DNA of 64,000 nucleotides from Clostridium chrysemydis (GCF_015234215.1 NZ_JADEKP010000008.1:27712-91711); one strand, 5' to 3'; numbered from the stretch's first letter, positions 10,612-21,201 are shown. Notes: a model not told the origin generated them from the letters alone. Program-made: numbers and translations.

Positions 10612-10643
10612 AAAAAAGTGATACTAATTGTAGTACCACTTTT
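10612..10643 (-). terminator. Intrinsic terminator of gdhA
   Basis: 11-base arms (10614-10624 and 10633-10643, one G-U type pair) with an 8-base loop; T run on the minus strand. It lies 35 bases past the gdhA stop. Confidence 0.8.
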
Positions 10644-10677
10644 ATTTTGCTCTAAATTTTAAATATATATTCTCTTT

Positions 10678-12054
<1,377 letters not shown>

Positions 12055-12238
12055 TTATTATACATCTTTTTCCAAAGCATTTCTATATTTTTTATAATAC
12101 ATAGATTTTTTTATTAATTTGTCTTCCATTCTTCCGTTTTATTAACATTCTGTTAATTTTAGCCTTTTTAAAGAGTAATTTTTTTCATAATTCTACAAAT
12201 AATATTATAATAAATAAAAAATAATAGGAGTGATATTT

Positions 12239-13468
12239 ATGAGAATAGGTTACGCTTGTACTCCTCTTGGAGTTTCGTATAAGACAACTAGAAAATTTTT
12301 ATTAAAAAATCTTAATTATGATAACTTTTATAAAGCAACAAAAAGTAATTTAAATGATTTTAAAAAAATACTTATCTACAACTCTAAAAATAATATAGAT
12401 CTTTTTAGAATTAGTTCAGATATTATACCTTTTGGAAGTCATAAAGATAACACTTTTGATTTTGAATCTTTATTTAAAGAAGATTTTAAAGATTTACAAT
12501 CTATAATAGGAAAAAGTGATATACGTTTATCAATGCACCCTGGGCAATACACGATAATAAACAGTTTAGATCAAAATATAGTTAAAAATTCAATAAGGGA
12601 TTTAGAATATCACTGTAAATTTTTAGATGCACTTAATTTAGACCCTTCATCAAAAATAATCCTTCACGTTGGAGGTGTATATAATGATAAAGATGCATCT
12701 ATAAATAGATTTATAGATAATTATAAACTTTTAAGTTCTAATATAAAAAAAAGATTAGTTATAGAAAATGATGAGAAAAACTTTAATATTTCTAATCTTT
12801 TAAAAATAAGCGAAAAAATAGATATCCCTATAATATTTGATAACCTTCACTATGCCTGTTTTGAAAAAACTAAACCAAATCCAATCCAAGTATTAAATGA
12901 AATAAAAAACACTTGGAAAAAAGACTCTTTAAATATAAAGGTACATTACAGCGAGCAAGATCCCTTTAAAAGGATAGGCTCACATTCAAAAACTATAAAC
13001 ACAAACTCATTTTTAAGTTATTTAAATGATATAAATTCCTTAGATTATGATATTGATATAATGACAGAAGTAAAAGATAAAGATTTTTCCGCAATAAAGC
13101 TTATAAACCTTTTAAAAAATGATAATAGTTTAATAGAAACTGAAATAGAAAGATATAAGCTCTTTCTAATTGAAAAAGGAAACTCTATTTATGAAAATGC
13201 ATTAGAAAAAGCTTCAATTTCTTTAAAAGAATTTTATACTTACTTAGATTCTATATTTTATGAAGAAGGTGACTCTAAGTCTTTTAAGGAAGCTTTAAAT
13301 TTAGCTTACTTAGATTTGTATCCTCACTTAAAATCATCTGAAATAAACCACTATAACAAATACCTAAAGGGAAATGATTATTTTAAAGCAAAAAAATATT
13401 TAATTAGCTTAGCATTAAAAAAAGAAATCCAAAGCCTCTTATCTTTATATTATTTTCATATGATCTAA
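12239..13468 (+). CDS. uvsE: UV-damage DNA endonuclease UvsE (UVDE)
   Basis: Nicks DNA 5' of UV photoproducts and other distortions; a TIM-barrel metalloenzyme. Starts MRIGYACTPLGVSYKTTR, the typical UVDE opening; then LFRISSDIIPFGSH, LSMHPGQYTIINS, ILHVGGVYNDK, LVIENDEKN and PIIFDNLHYACF, which hold the metal ligands (His, Glu, Asp). About 409 residues, longer than the ~300-residue catalytic core; the extra C-terminal part (about residues 300-409) is helical and lineage-specific. ATG at 12239 follows AGGAG by 8 bases; an upstream in-frame GTG lies inside that site. It stands alone on the plus strand. Confidence 0.92.
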   Translation: MRIGYACTPLGVSYKTTRKFLLKNLNYDNFYKATKSNLNDFKKILIYNSKNNIDLFRISSDIIPFGSHKDNTFDFESLFKEDFKDLQSIIGKSDIRLSMHPGQYTIINSLDQNIVKNSIRDLEYHCKFLDALNLDPSSKIILHVGGVYNDKDASINRFIDNYKLLSSNIKKRLVIENDEKNFNISNLLKISEKIDIPIIFDNLHYACFEKTKPNPIQVLNEIKNTWKKDSLNIKVHYSEQDPFKRIGSHSKTINTNSFLSYLNDINSLDYDIDIMTEVKDKDFSAIKLINLLKNDNSLIETEIERYKLFLIEKGNSIYENALEKASISLKEFYTYLDSIFYEEGDSKSFKEALNLAYLDLYPHLKSSEINHYNKYLKGNDYFKAKKYLISLALKKEIQSLLSLYYFHMI

Positions 13469-13471
13469 AAT

Positions 13472-13498
13472 AAAAAGGAACCCTAAGGTTCCTTTTTT
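13472..13498. terminator. Bidirectional terminator between uvsE and the YjdF-like gene
   Basis: AAAAAGGAACC / GGTTCCTTTTT stem with a 4-base loop, T runs on both strands. It touches the stop codon of the minus-strand gene at 13497. Confidence 0.88.
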
Positions 13499-14102
13499 AT
13501 TCTAATATTTCTCTTGCTATTTTATCTATAAATTTTATATTTTTTCCTTTAGCATACATATAAATAGGTATACTCATTATAACCCCGCTTAAAGTTCCAA
13601 GAACTATATCCCACATAGTATCTACTAAGCCGTTTTGTGCTTGAAGGTTAAAAAGACTATCTGTTGTAAACTCCCAAATCTCCCAAATAGCAGCTGAAGA
13701 TGCTGAGAACATAATTACAAATAACAAAGCTGATATAGGTTTTATAGCTTTATTTCTTTTATCTTTAAATAAATATACAAATACTATAAAGCCAAGTATA
13801 GCTATTAAAAAGCCTGATGCAAAATGCAGCATTTTATCATAATATTCTATATTATAAAAGTTCATAACATTAGCTAAATACATAGATAAAAATACAAAAA
13901 CTAAAATAGCAACATACATAGCTCTACTCTTTTTTAAAAATGTTTGAGTAAATAAAATCCTAAGACCTATTATAGTTACAAATATTAATGCAATTCTAGG
14001 TAGTTTTACTCCATCTCTATAAATACCATCAAAAATTGCAGTTCCTATTAGTAAAATATAAAATGCAAACGTAATTAATCTGTCATAACTTATCTTTTTC
14101 AT
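13497..14102 (-). CDS. Membrane protein of the DUF2238/YjdF type
   Basis: 201-residue integral membrane protein with about five or six hydrophobic helices. The conserved polar motif MLHFASGF (about residues 90-97) and the acidic stretch AAIWEIWEFTTDSLF followed by GLVDTMWDIVLGTLSG match the YjdF family, whose function is not established. ATG at 14102 overlaps the stop of the rhomboid gene by 4 bases (ATGA), so the two are translationally coupled. Confidence 0.72.
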   Translation of the reverse strand: MKKISYDRLITFAFYILLIGTAIFDGIYRDGVKLPRIALIFVTIIGLRILFTQTFLKKSRAMYVAILVFVFLSMYLANVMNFYNIEYYDKMLHFASGFLIAILGFIVFVYLFKDKRNKAIKPISALLFVIMFSASSAAIWEIWEFTTDSLFNLQAQNGLVDTMWDIVLGTLSGVIMSIPIYMYAKGKNIKFIDKIAREILE

Positions 14103-15088
14103 ATACTTTTGCTCCTCTTGTCCTTCTTGTAAAGTAATAATGAAATTATAAACCCGCCTATAAATCCGCCTATGTGTCCAAAGTTATCAATATTAGAATT
14201 TGTCATCCCTATAAATAAATTTAATATGATAACAGATACTATGTTTCCCATAAATCCTTTATTTAAACGGTCTTTTTCTTTAAATGCAAACACTAAAACT
14301 GCTCCCAAAACACCAAAGATAGCACCAGATGCTCCAACTGAAATAGTTAAAGGATCTAATTTATAGCTTAAATAACTAGACGTGATAGCTGAAAAAATAT
14401 AAATCCCTATATATTTTTTATATCCATATACTTTTTCAACTATGCACCCTACTGCATATAAAGAATACATATTTACAACTAAATGCATTATTCCACCATG
14501 CAAAAATGCAGCTGTAAGAAGCCTATAAACTTCTCCACTTCTTATTAAGTAGCCTTGTTTTGCACCAAAGGTTAAAAGCACTCTAGGGTCTATATCTAAA
14601 ATACTTTTAGATACTATAGCCGTGATTAAAAATACCACAACGTTTACTATTATTATAAGGGAAGTAACAGGGTATTCTTTTAAAAATCTCAATTTCGATT
14701 TTTCCCCTTTTTCTTTTGATATATCATTTAAGTATTTTATTATATTAGCTATATTTATAGCTCCATTATCTACTTTTAAAATCGAATCACTATAAGGATT
14801 ATATATAACTCTAGATACATTTTTATCTATCCCTTCTATATAACCTCCTTTAGTTAAGACTAAAACATTTAAAATATAAGGCTCGTTTAATTTATTTAAA
14901 AAATCCTTAGCTTCTTTTATATTTATATCTTCCTCATTTTCATTTGTTATTATAAAAGTATATAAACCTTCATTTAGCCTTTTAATACATATCCATTTTT
15001 CTTCTTTGTATATTTCACTTTCATATTGATTCATATAAAAGCCTTCATTCTTTACTAAAAATGAATATAGTTCTTTATTTTCTACCAT
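14099..15088 (-). CDS. Rhomboid family intramembrane serine protease
   Basis: Cleaves membrane-spanning substrates within the bilayer. 329 residues: a cytosolic N-terminal domain of about 140 residues that I do not recognise, then six membrane helices. The HGGIMHLVVNMYSLY motif in helix 2, GASGAIFG with the catalytic Ser254 and DNFGHIGGF with His305 complete the dyad. The long soluble front half is unlike GlpG and resembles Firmicute YqgP-type architecture only in outline. ATG at 15088 has an AGAGGG site. Co-transcribed with the YjdF-like gene. Confidence 0.9.
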   Translation of the reverse strand: MVENKELYSFLVKNEGFYMNQYESEIYKEEKWICIKRLNEGLYTFIITNENEEDINIKEAKDFLNKLNEPYILNVLVLTKGGYIEGIDKNVSRVIYNPYSDSILKVDNGAINIANIIKYLNDISKEKGEKSKLRFLKEYPVTSLIIIVNVVVFLITAIVSKSILDIDPRVLLTFGAKQGYLIRSGEVYRLLTAAFLHGGIMHLVVNMYSLYAVGCIVEKVYGYKKYIGIYIFSAITSSYLSYKLDPLTISVGASGAIFGVLGAVLVFAFKEKDRLNKGFMGNIVSVIILNLFIGMTNSNIDNFGHIGGFIGGFIISLLLYKKDKRSKSI

Positions 15089-15194
15089 ACAAAACCCTCT
15101 AAAATTAAAATATTTATTATAAATTATATCATAGCATTATATATTTACTTTTAAATTTAACGTAAATATTATAAACAATCTTTATTAATAAAAA

Positions 15195-15215
15195 TTAGGC
15201 GCAAAATGCGCCTAA
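15195..15215 (-). terminator. Intrinsic terminator of pepF
   Basis: TTAGGCGCA / TGCGCCTAA stem with AAA loop, followed on the minus strand by TTTTTATT. It starts 4 bases past the pepF stop. Confidence 0.85.
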
Positions 15216-15219
15216 AATT

Positions 15220-17010
15220 TTATAACTCTTCTAACATATCTAAAAGTTCATCGAATCTTTTTATTGTTTCTAAAAGAGGTTTTGAAGTAGTCATATCTAC
15301 TCCGCTTTTTTTAAGGATCTCTATTGGATAATCACTTCCACCGCTTTTTAGAAAATCGATATATTTATTTACTGCATTCTTTTCATTATTTAAGATTGAA
15401 TTAGAAAAAGCTGATGCAGCTGCATATCCTGTAGCATACTGATAAACATAAAAGTCTGAATAAAAGTGTGGTATTCTAGCCCATTCAACTTTTATATCAT
15501 CATCTACTATTATATCTTCACCAAAGTATTTTTTGTTAAGTTCTAACCATTTGTTAGAATACTCGCTTGCAGTTAAAGAATTTCCACTTTCGATTTCTCT
15601 ATGTGACCAAAGTTCAAACTCTGCAAACATTAGTTGTCTAAATACTGTAGTTCTAATTTGTTCTAGTTCTTGGTTTATAAGATATAACTTTTTATTTTTA
15701 TCTTTTTCATTTTCTATAAGATAATTTATTAATAATTTTTCGTTTGTAGTAGATGCAATCTCTGCGCAAAATATAGTATATCCAGCGTAAATATACGGCT
15801 GACTAAGTCTTGAATAAAAACTATGAATTGAGTGACCCATCTCGTGTGCTAGAGTTGATACGTCATTTAATTCTTCAGTGTAATTTAAAAGAACATATGG
15901 CATAGTATCATAGCATCCCCAAGAGTACGCACCACCTCTTTTACCCTTGTTTGGATATATATCTATCCATCTATTTTTTATTCCTTCTTCGAATATATTT
16001 AAATATTCATCTCCAAGAGGTTTTAAAGCTTTAAGTATAGTTTCTACACCAAAATCAAAAGATATCTCTTCTTTTGGAGTATCTATTACAGGAACGTATA
16101 AATCATACATATGAATTTCATCTAAGTTTAAAAGTTTCTTTTTTATTTTCACATATCTATGAAGTGATTCTAAGTTACTATTTATAGTTTCTATTGCACC
16201 TTCATAAACTGATTTTGGTATTTTGTTTGGTTTTAATGCCATATCTAAAGAGTCTTTGTATTTTCTAGTTTTTGATAAGAATATATAATTTTTTAAAGAT
16301 GCTGTTAAAGTTGTTGCAAATGTATTTTTTAACTTATCATATTCTTTAAATAACTTTTTAAATGCTTCAGATCTTACCTTTACATCTTTTGATTTAATAA
16401 AAGATGAATAATTAGCTTCTGTTAAAGTAACTTCTTCGTTATCATCATTTATAGTTTTGGGAAAAGTCATATCCGCATTACTTAATATCCCTTGAATGTT
16501 TGATGGTGAATCTAAACAATCTGAAACTTGTGCAAGTAACTCTTCCATCTCTTTAGTTAAAACGTGTTCCTTTTCGCTTAAGATATTTGAAAACATAAAA
16601 GAATACATCTTTAATTCTTTTTCTTTCTCTATAGCTTCTTTTATATAGTTTTCACCAAGGTCTAAAATTTCTGGCACAAAAAAAGCGCTGTAAGATGAAA
16701 TTTCTGATATATAACTATCTATTCTATTCATCCTTCCTTGGTTTTCGTTATTTTGAGTGTCTTCGTCACTTTTTAAGTGAGCATACACGTATAACTTTTC
16801 AGACCTTCTACTTATATTTTCATCAAGATTTAAAAAATCAAGTAATTCTTTAGGATTATTTAGCATTCCATTATAATCTTTAAGTTTTAAACTATCTTTT
16901 TTTATCTTTTCAAATTCATCTTCCCATTCTTTAGATGAATTAAAAATCTTTTCTATATCCCACTTGAATTCTTCTTTTATATCTTCTCTAATTTTAAGTT
17001 CTCTATTCAT
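15220..17010 (-). CDS. pepF: Oligoendopeptidase F (M3 family)
   Basis: Cytosolic zinc metallopeptidase that degrades short peptides. 596 residues, standard for PepF. The zinc motif HEMGH is at residues 389-393 in STLAHEMGHSIHSFYSR, with the downstream Glu in CAEIASTTNE. The preceding RGGAYSWG and following HFYSDFYVYQYATGYAAA are typical M3B segments. ATG at 17010 follows GAGAGGTG. The small gene 17053-17457 precedes it by 42 bases. Confidence 0.94.
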   Translation of the reverse strand: MNRELKIREDIKEEFKWDIEKIFNSSKEWEDEFEKIKKDSLKLKDYNGMLNNPKELLDFLNLDENISRRSEKLYVYAHLKSDEDTQNNENQGRMNRIDSYISEISSYSAFFVPEILDLGENYIKEAIEKEKELKMYSFMFSNILSEKEHVLTKEMEELLAQVSDCLDSPSNIQGILSNADMTFPKTINDDNEEVTLTEANYSSFIKSKDVKVRSEAFKKLFKEYDKLKNTFATTLTASLKNYIFLSKTRKYKDSLDMALKPNKIPKSVYEGAIETINSNLESLHRYVKIKKKLLNLDEIHMYDLYVPVIDTPKEEISFDFGVETILKALKPLGDEYLNIFEEGIKNRWIDIYPNKGKRGGAYSWGCYDTMPYVLLNYTEELNDVSTLAHEMGHSIHSFYSRLSQPYIYAGYTIFCAEIASTTNEKLLINYLIENEKDKNKKLYLINQELEQIRTTVFRQLMFAEFELWSHREIESGNSLTASEYSNKWLELNKKYFGEDIIVDDDIKVEWARIPHFYSDFYVYQYATGYAAASAFSNSILNNEKNAVNKYIDFLKSGGSDYPIEILKKSGVDMTTSKPLLETIKRFDELLDMLEEL

Positions 17011-17052
17011 TTATACACCTCTCTTATCCTCTTAAATTAGTTATACTCTAAT

Positions 17053-17457
17053 TTAATCTTCTTTATACTCTTCTTCTTTACCTTCTATATCTTTAAATAC
17101 TTTATTCATGCTTTGATCTATTAAATCCACAACTTCTGATATCTTCTCTTGCATTACGTTATGATCATCTACGTAATCGAATTTTAATATAAAGCTTGGG
17201 TTATATTCTTCTAATTCTTCTGTAACTTCATAACCTTTTTCTTTAAAGCAATCTACATTAAATAAATCATATATAGCTGAGTATTCCCACTCTTCTACAT
17301 CTTTATTTGTATCAAAAAATACATTTACTACTCCATCTATCATATATAACTTTTTAATAAACAAAGCTCCCTCTGAAACTTTATAACTTCCTAGTTCTTT
17401 TTTTACAAATCCTGTTTCATTTTCTCTTTCCATTAATACTAAGCTTGAAAAATCCAT
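17053..17457 (-). CDS. Conserved hypothetical acidic protein (possibly DUF6762-like)
   Basis: 134 residues, strongly acidic, no signal peptide or membrane helix. It begins MDFSSLVLMERENETGFV and has an alternating beta/helix pattern, ending in a charged tail rich in Glu and Lys. I think it resembles a clostridial family of unknown function but cannot name it with certainty. AAGGAG lies upstream of ATG 17457. It may be co-transcribed with pepF (42-base gap). Confidence 0.75.
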   Translation of the reverse strand: MDFSSLVLMERENETGFVKKELGSYKVSEGALFIKKLYMIDGVVNVFFDTNKDVEEWEYSAIYDLFNVDCFKEKGYEVTEELEEYNPSFILKFDYVDDHNVMQEKISEVVDLIDQSMNKVFKDIEGKEEEYKED

Positions 17458-17625
17458 TTTTATCTTCTCCTTTGTCTTTCAAATATTATAAGTCAATTAT
17501 AGTTTGAAAACTATGTAAATATCAACCTTACCTATTATTTTATACTAAAAAATATCTTTTATGTTTTATTTATTGGAAATATATGGTAATATTATCCTAT
17601 AATTTAGTTTTGGAGGTTTTTTTAT

Positions 17626-17757
17626 ATGGAAAATACATTGAAAAGAAGAGTAACTAGAATAAGAAGGTTGAAAACTAAAAAGAAAAAAAATTTATCTATG
17701 ATTTTTATTTCTTTTATAATACTTTTTATAATTATCTTTTTTATTATAAAATTATAA
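17626..17757 (+). CDS. 43-residue basic single-helix membrane peptide
   Basis: Short frame preceded by TTGGAGG with an 8-base spacer. The first 22 residues are highly basic (RRVTRIRRLK then TKKKKN), followed by about 17 hydrophobic residues rich in Ile and Phe and a stop. The strong ribosome site and basic-then-hydrophobic design support a real membrane-anchored peptide. Function unknown. It stands just upstream of the zinc transporter genes but has no obvious link to them. Confidence 0.6.
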   Translation: MENTLKRRVTRIRRLKTKKKKNLSMIFISFIILFIIIFFIIKL

Positions 17758-17774
17758 TGTTCTTTTTATAGATG

Positions 17775-17804
17775 TTGCAAATCATTTGCGAATATGTGTA
17801 TAAT
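17775..17804 (+). promoter_or_regulatory. Promoter of the zinc-type ABC operon with overlapping palindromic operator
   Basis: TTGCAA (17775-17780), an 18-base spacer and TATAAT (17799-17804). A perfect 6-1-6 palindrome GCAAATCATTTGC (17777-17789) covers the -35 box and the start of the spacer. Its form and position fit a Fur-family (Zur-like) repressor site; the convergent Fur-family gene at 19341 is the candidate binder. Confidence 0.6.
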
Positions 17805-17835
17805 GTTAGATAGATAATTTTAGGAGTTGATTATT

Positions 17836-18510
17836 TTGATTAATATCAAAGATTTATGCTTTTCATATACTGGAACTTCACCTTATCTTATAGATAATGT
17901 TAATTTAGATATACCTAAAGGTGTTTATTTATCTATAGTAGGTGAAAACGGAAGCGGTAAAACCACTCTACTTAAACTAATACTTGGCCTATTAAAACCT
18001 TCTAAGGGAAGTATAGAAATTAATTCTGACAAAATAGGTTATGTTCCTCAAAGAGTAGAAGGATTTAATTCAGAGTTTCCTATAACAGTAAATGAAGTAT
18101 TAAAAATGCACAGTCGTGCAATTGGAATTAAAGATGCATCTGATATAAATTGCGCTTTAAAGCATGTAGATATGTTAAATTATAAAAATAGATTAATCGG
18201 TGGACTTTCAGGAGGCCAGCAGCAAAGGGTTTTTATAGCTAGAGCTTTAATTGGCGACCCAGAACTTATTATTTTAGACGAGCCTTCAACTGGAGTAGAC
18301 CACAAAAATCAACATTCAATCTATTCTTTATTATATACATTAAATAAAAGCTGCAAAAAAACTATAATATCAGTTGAACACAATATAGATTTAGCTTTAA
18401 AATATTCATCTCATATAGTTGAGGTAGTGGATGGTACCCCTACTCTTTATACAACTAGTGAATATATGAAACATAGAACAGAGAGCTTAAAAAAAGTAAT
18501 AAGCTTATAA
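17836..18510 (+). CDS. znuC: Metal (probably zinc) ABC transporter ATP-binding protein
   Basis: ATPase of a ZnuABC/AdcABC-type importer, 224 residues. Walker A GENGSGKTTLL, Q-loop VPQRVE, signature LSGGQQQRV, Walker B LIILDEPSTGVD and the H-loop EHN are intact. I chose the TTG at 17836, 9 bases after AGGAG; the upstream TTG at 17827 touches that site. The permease gene follows 18 bases after. No solute-binding gene is adjacent. Substrate zinc is inferred from family, the Fur-type gene and operator; manganese or iron are alternatives. Confidence 0.85.
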   Translation: MINIKDLCFSYTGTSPYLIDNVNLDIPKGVYLSIVGENGSGKTTLLKLILGLLKPSKGSIEINSDKIGYVPQRVEGFNSEFPITVNEVLKMHSRAIGIKDASDINCALKHVDMLNYKNRLIGGLSGGQQQRVFIARALIGDPELIILDEPSTGVDHKNQHSIYSLLYTLNKSCKKTIISVEHNIDLALKYSSHIVEVVDGTPTLYTTSEYMKHRTESLKKVISL

Positions 18511-18528
18511 TTAGAAAGGTGACACTTT

Positions 18529-19323
18529 ATGTTTGAATTTGAATTTATGCGAAATGCCTTTTTTGCAGGTGCAATTATTTCAGTCCTTTGTCCATTAATT
18601 GGACTTTTCTTAGTTTTAAGAAGAAATTCTATGATAGGCGACACCCTATCTCACTCTTCTTTTGCTGGTGTTGCAATTGGACTTGTAATTGGAGTAAACC
18701 CTCTTATAACAGCATTTCTATTTACTACTATTTGTGCAATAATAATTGAGTTTTTAAGGGGATATTATAAAAGATACGCTGAACTTGTTATGTCTATTGT
18801 ACTAACTTTAAGTTTAGGTATTGCGATAATACTTATAAGTAGCGGAAAAGCTTCTGCAAATGTTAACTCATTTTTATTTGGGAGTATGCTTACTGTAACT
18901 AAAGCCGATATTTTAATTATAGCAATAACCGGCATTGTATCTGTTGTTATTTTATCTTTTATTTATAATGATTTACTTTATGTAACTTTTGATGAAGAAG
19001 GCGCTAAAGTTTCTGGAGTTAAAGTAAAATTTATAAACTACATTTTTACAATACTAGTAGGTGCTACTATTTCAATGTCTATAAGAATAATGGGGATTTT
19101 AGTAATATCTTCTATTATAGTTGTTCCAGTAGCTACAGCACTACAGCTTAATAAAAGTTTTAAAAAAACACTAGTTTTTTCTATTATTTTTGGATTTATA
19201 GATATAATGTTTGGATTAGTTTCTTCTTACTACTTAAATACAGCACCTGGCGGAACTATAGCAATAATATCTGTAACAACACTTTTGTTAGTAATCTTAA
19301 TTAAAAATTTTTCTAAAAGATAA
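18529..19323 (+). CDS. znuB: Metal (probably zinc) ABC transporter permease
   Basis: Membrane component of the same importer, 264 residues with about eight helices, of the ABC-3 family. MIGDTLSHSSFAGVAIG contains the conserved SH..(F/L)AGVA motif; the end GGTIAIISVTTLLLVIL is typical. ATG at 18529 has an AAAGGTG site. It ends at a bidirectional terminator shared with the fur-like gene. Confidence 0.88.
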   Translation: MFEFEFMRNAFFAGAIISVLCPLIGLFLVLRRNSMIGDTLSHSSFAGVAIGLVIGVNPLITAFLFTTICAIIIEFLRGYYKRYAELVMSIVLTLSLGIAIILISSGKASANVNSFLFGSMLTVTKADILIIAITGIVSVVILSFIYNDLLYVTFDEEGAKVSGVKVKFINYIFTILVGATISMSIRIMGILVISSIIVVPVATALQLNKSFKKTLVFSIIFGFIDIMFGLVSSYYLNTAPGGTIAIISVTTLLLVILIKNFSKR

Positions 19324-19360
19324 AAGGAAACTCAAGAATTTTATTTTTGAGTTTCCTTTT
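19322..19360. terminator. Bidirectional terminator between znuB and the fur-like gene
   Basis: 14-base perfect arms AAAAGGAAACTCAA / TTGAGTTTCCTTTT around an AT-rich loop; A and T runs serve both directions. It overlaps the stop codons of both convergent genes. Confidence 0.88.
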
Positions 19361-19760
19361 CGCATTTCTTACATATTCCACTTATTTTTAAACTATGATT
19401 TGTAACTTTAAATCCAGTCTCTTTTAAAATAATTTCTTCAATTTGTTTTATAGGGCATTCTAGTTCAATTTCTTTATGACAAAGATCACATTCTAATTTG
19501 TGATTGTGATTTCGTTTGTGGAGTTTATATGTAGATATTCCATTTTCTAAAATAAACTTATCTATAATATTATTTTCTAAAAAAATATCTATAGTTCTAT
19601 ATACTGTACTTAAATTAATATTTTGTCCTTTTCTTTTGCATTCATTAAAAATCTCTTCTGCACTTAAACTCTCTGAACTTTCAAAAATTATATCTAAGAT
19701 AATTTCCCTACCCTTAGTGACTTTTAAATTTTTATCTTTTAAAAAATTTGTGATATTCAT
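19341..19760 (-). CDS. Fur-family metalloregulator (Zur- or PerR-like)
   Basis: About 139 residues with an N-terminal winged helix (LSAEEIFNECKRKG, INLSTVYRTIDIFLEN) and a dimerisation domain with the regulatory histidine-rich HKRNHNHKLECDLC. Two CxxC pairs (CDLC and CKKC) form the structural zinc site. ATG at 19760 is preferred: GTGGAG sits 9 bases upstream, while longer starts lie in that site. Convergent with znuCB and probably their zinc-sensing repressor, as a palindrome covers the znuC promoter. Subtype cannot be fixed by eye. Confidence 0.85.
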   Translation of the reverse strand: MNITNFLKDKNLKVTKGREIILDIIFESSESLSAEEIFNECKRKGQNINLSTVYRTIDIFLENNIIDKFILENGISTYKLHKRNHNHKLECDLCHKEIELECPIKQIEEIILKETGFKVTNHSLKISGICKKCEKETQK

Positions 19761-19867
19761 TTTGCTCATCTCCACAAATGCTTATATTTTCTGTGTTTAA
19801 TTATATAATATCATTTTAAAATACCTTTGTGAACTCTCCTTAAAAGCTATTATTTACAATTTGTTAA

Positions 19868-19896
19868 TTGTATATACTTTAAACAATTATTATACT
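19868..19896 (+). promoter_or_regulatory. Predicted promoter of the first pfk gene
   Basis: TTGTAT, 17-base spacer, TATACT. It lies 50 bases before the ATG. A TAGTATATACTA palindrome sits between it and the ribosome site. Confidence 0.5.
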
Positions 19897-19945
19897 ATTA
19901 ATGTACATTATATTTGTATTTAGTATATACTATTAGGAGGTTCTT

Positions 19946-21157
19946 ATGAAAAATTGTATAATTGCTCAATCTGGTGGACCTACATCAGTTATTAATTCAA
20001 GTCTTTGTGGCGTTTTAGAAGGTAATAAAATTTTCAAACTTTATGATAAGGTTTACGGTGGTTTGAATGGAATAGAAGGTATTTTAAATAACTCTATAGT
20101 TGATTTAACAAGTTTAAATAAATTGCAAATTGAAAAAATTAAATATACACCTGCGTCTTTCCTTGGAACATGCAGATATAAACTGCCAAGTGCTAAAACT
20201 TCACCTATGATTTATGAAAAGTTACTATCTACTTTAAATAAATTAGATATTAAAGCTGTATTTTATATAGGTGGGAATGACTCTATGGATACTGTATCTA
20301 AGCTTTCGAAATATGCTTTAGAAAAACATTTTGATATAAAATTTATCGGAATTCCAAAAACTATAGATAATGATTTATTTTATATGGACCACTCCCCTGG
20401 ATTTATAAGTGCTTGTAATTATATAAATACTTCAATAGTTGAAACCTTTTTAGATTTTAACTCTTATGATAATGATAGTGTTTTTATATTAGAGACTATG
20501 GGACGAGATACAGGTTGGCTTGCAGCTTCTACTTGTATTTGTAGTTATTTAGGAAACCCTATAGTGGATTTAATTTATGTGCCTGAAGTTCCTTTTGACT
20601 CTATAGATTTTATAACTTCTGTAAAGTCCCTTTTAAAAACTAAACATAAAGTTTATATAGTTGTATCAGAAGGAATTAAAGATAAAAATGGGAATCTAAT
20701 ATCAAAATTTAAGTATGCAGAAAATGACCCCTTCGGCCACATAGAACTTGGAGGAGTTTCAAATAGATTAAAGGTTCTTCTTACAGAATCAGGAGTTAAA
20801 GCTAAAATAAGATCTCTTGAACTTAGCACACTTCAAAGATGTGCTATGCACTGCGTTTCTGAGATAGATATTTTAGAATCTTTTAAACTTGGTTTTGAAG
20901 CTTTGAGATTATCTAATGAAAATATGAATGGATTTATGGTAGCTTTAAATAGAGTTTCAAATTATCCATACAAAACCAAAATAGAAAAAATAGAAGCCTA
21001 TAAAGTTTCAAATAAAACTAAACACTTACCAAATAATTGGATAAATAAAGAAAATAATAACATAAATTCCAAATCATATAACTACTTTATACCTCTACTT
21101 AAAGAAACTCACTCAATTATAGAATCAAAAGAAAATTTTAAAATTATAAATTTATAA
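19946..21157 (+). CDS. Phosphofructokinase, pyrophosphate-type signature (paralog 1)
   Basis: Phosphorylates fructose 6-phosphate in glycolysis; 403 residues. Conserved blocks are QSGGPTSVINSS, YIGGNDSMDT, GIPKTIDNDL and ETMGRDTGWLAA. ATP-dependent enzymes have Gly at two phosphoryl-donor positions (GGDGS, PGTIDND); here these are Asp112 (GGNDS) and Lys138 (PKTIDND), the combination seen in PPi-dependent enzymes, so PPi is the predicted donor. AGGAGG lies upstream of ATG 19946. Closely related to the gene at 21956, with mntP between. Biochemical donor use is inference. Confidence 0.85.
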   Translation: MKNCIIAQSGGPTSVINSSLCGVLEGNKIFKLYDKVYGGLNGIEGILNNSIVDLTSLNKLQIEKIKYTPASFLGTCRYKLPSAKTSPMIYEKLLSTLNKLDIKAVFYIGGNDSMDTVSKLSKYALEKHFDIKFIGIPKTIDNDLFYMDHSPGFISACNYINTSIVETFLDFNSYDNDSVFILETMGRDTGWLAASTCICSYLGNPIVDLIYVPEVPFDSIDFITSVKSLLKTKHKVYIVVSEGIKDKNGNLISKFKYAENDPFGHIELGGVSNRLKVLLTESGVKAKIRSLELSTLQRCAMHCVSEIDILESFKLGFEALRLSNENMNGFMVALNRVSNYPYKTKIEKIEAYKVSNKTKHLPNNWINKENNNINSKSYNYFIPLLKETHSIIESKENFKIINL

Positions 21158-21171
21158 AAATAAAGGATGTT

Positions 21172-21201
21172 TAATTAATTAAACATCCTTTGTCTTATAA
21201 T
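21172..21201. terminator. Bidirectional terminator between pfk paralog 1 and mntP
   Basis: 30-base perfect palindrome with arms starting AAAGGATGTTTAATT; ATTTTTA follows on the minus strand, a weaker T stretch on plus. It contains the mntP stop codon. Confidence 0.85.
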
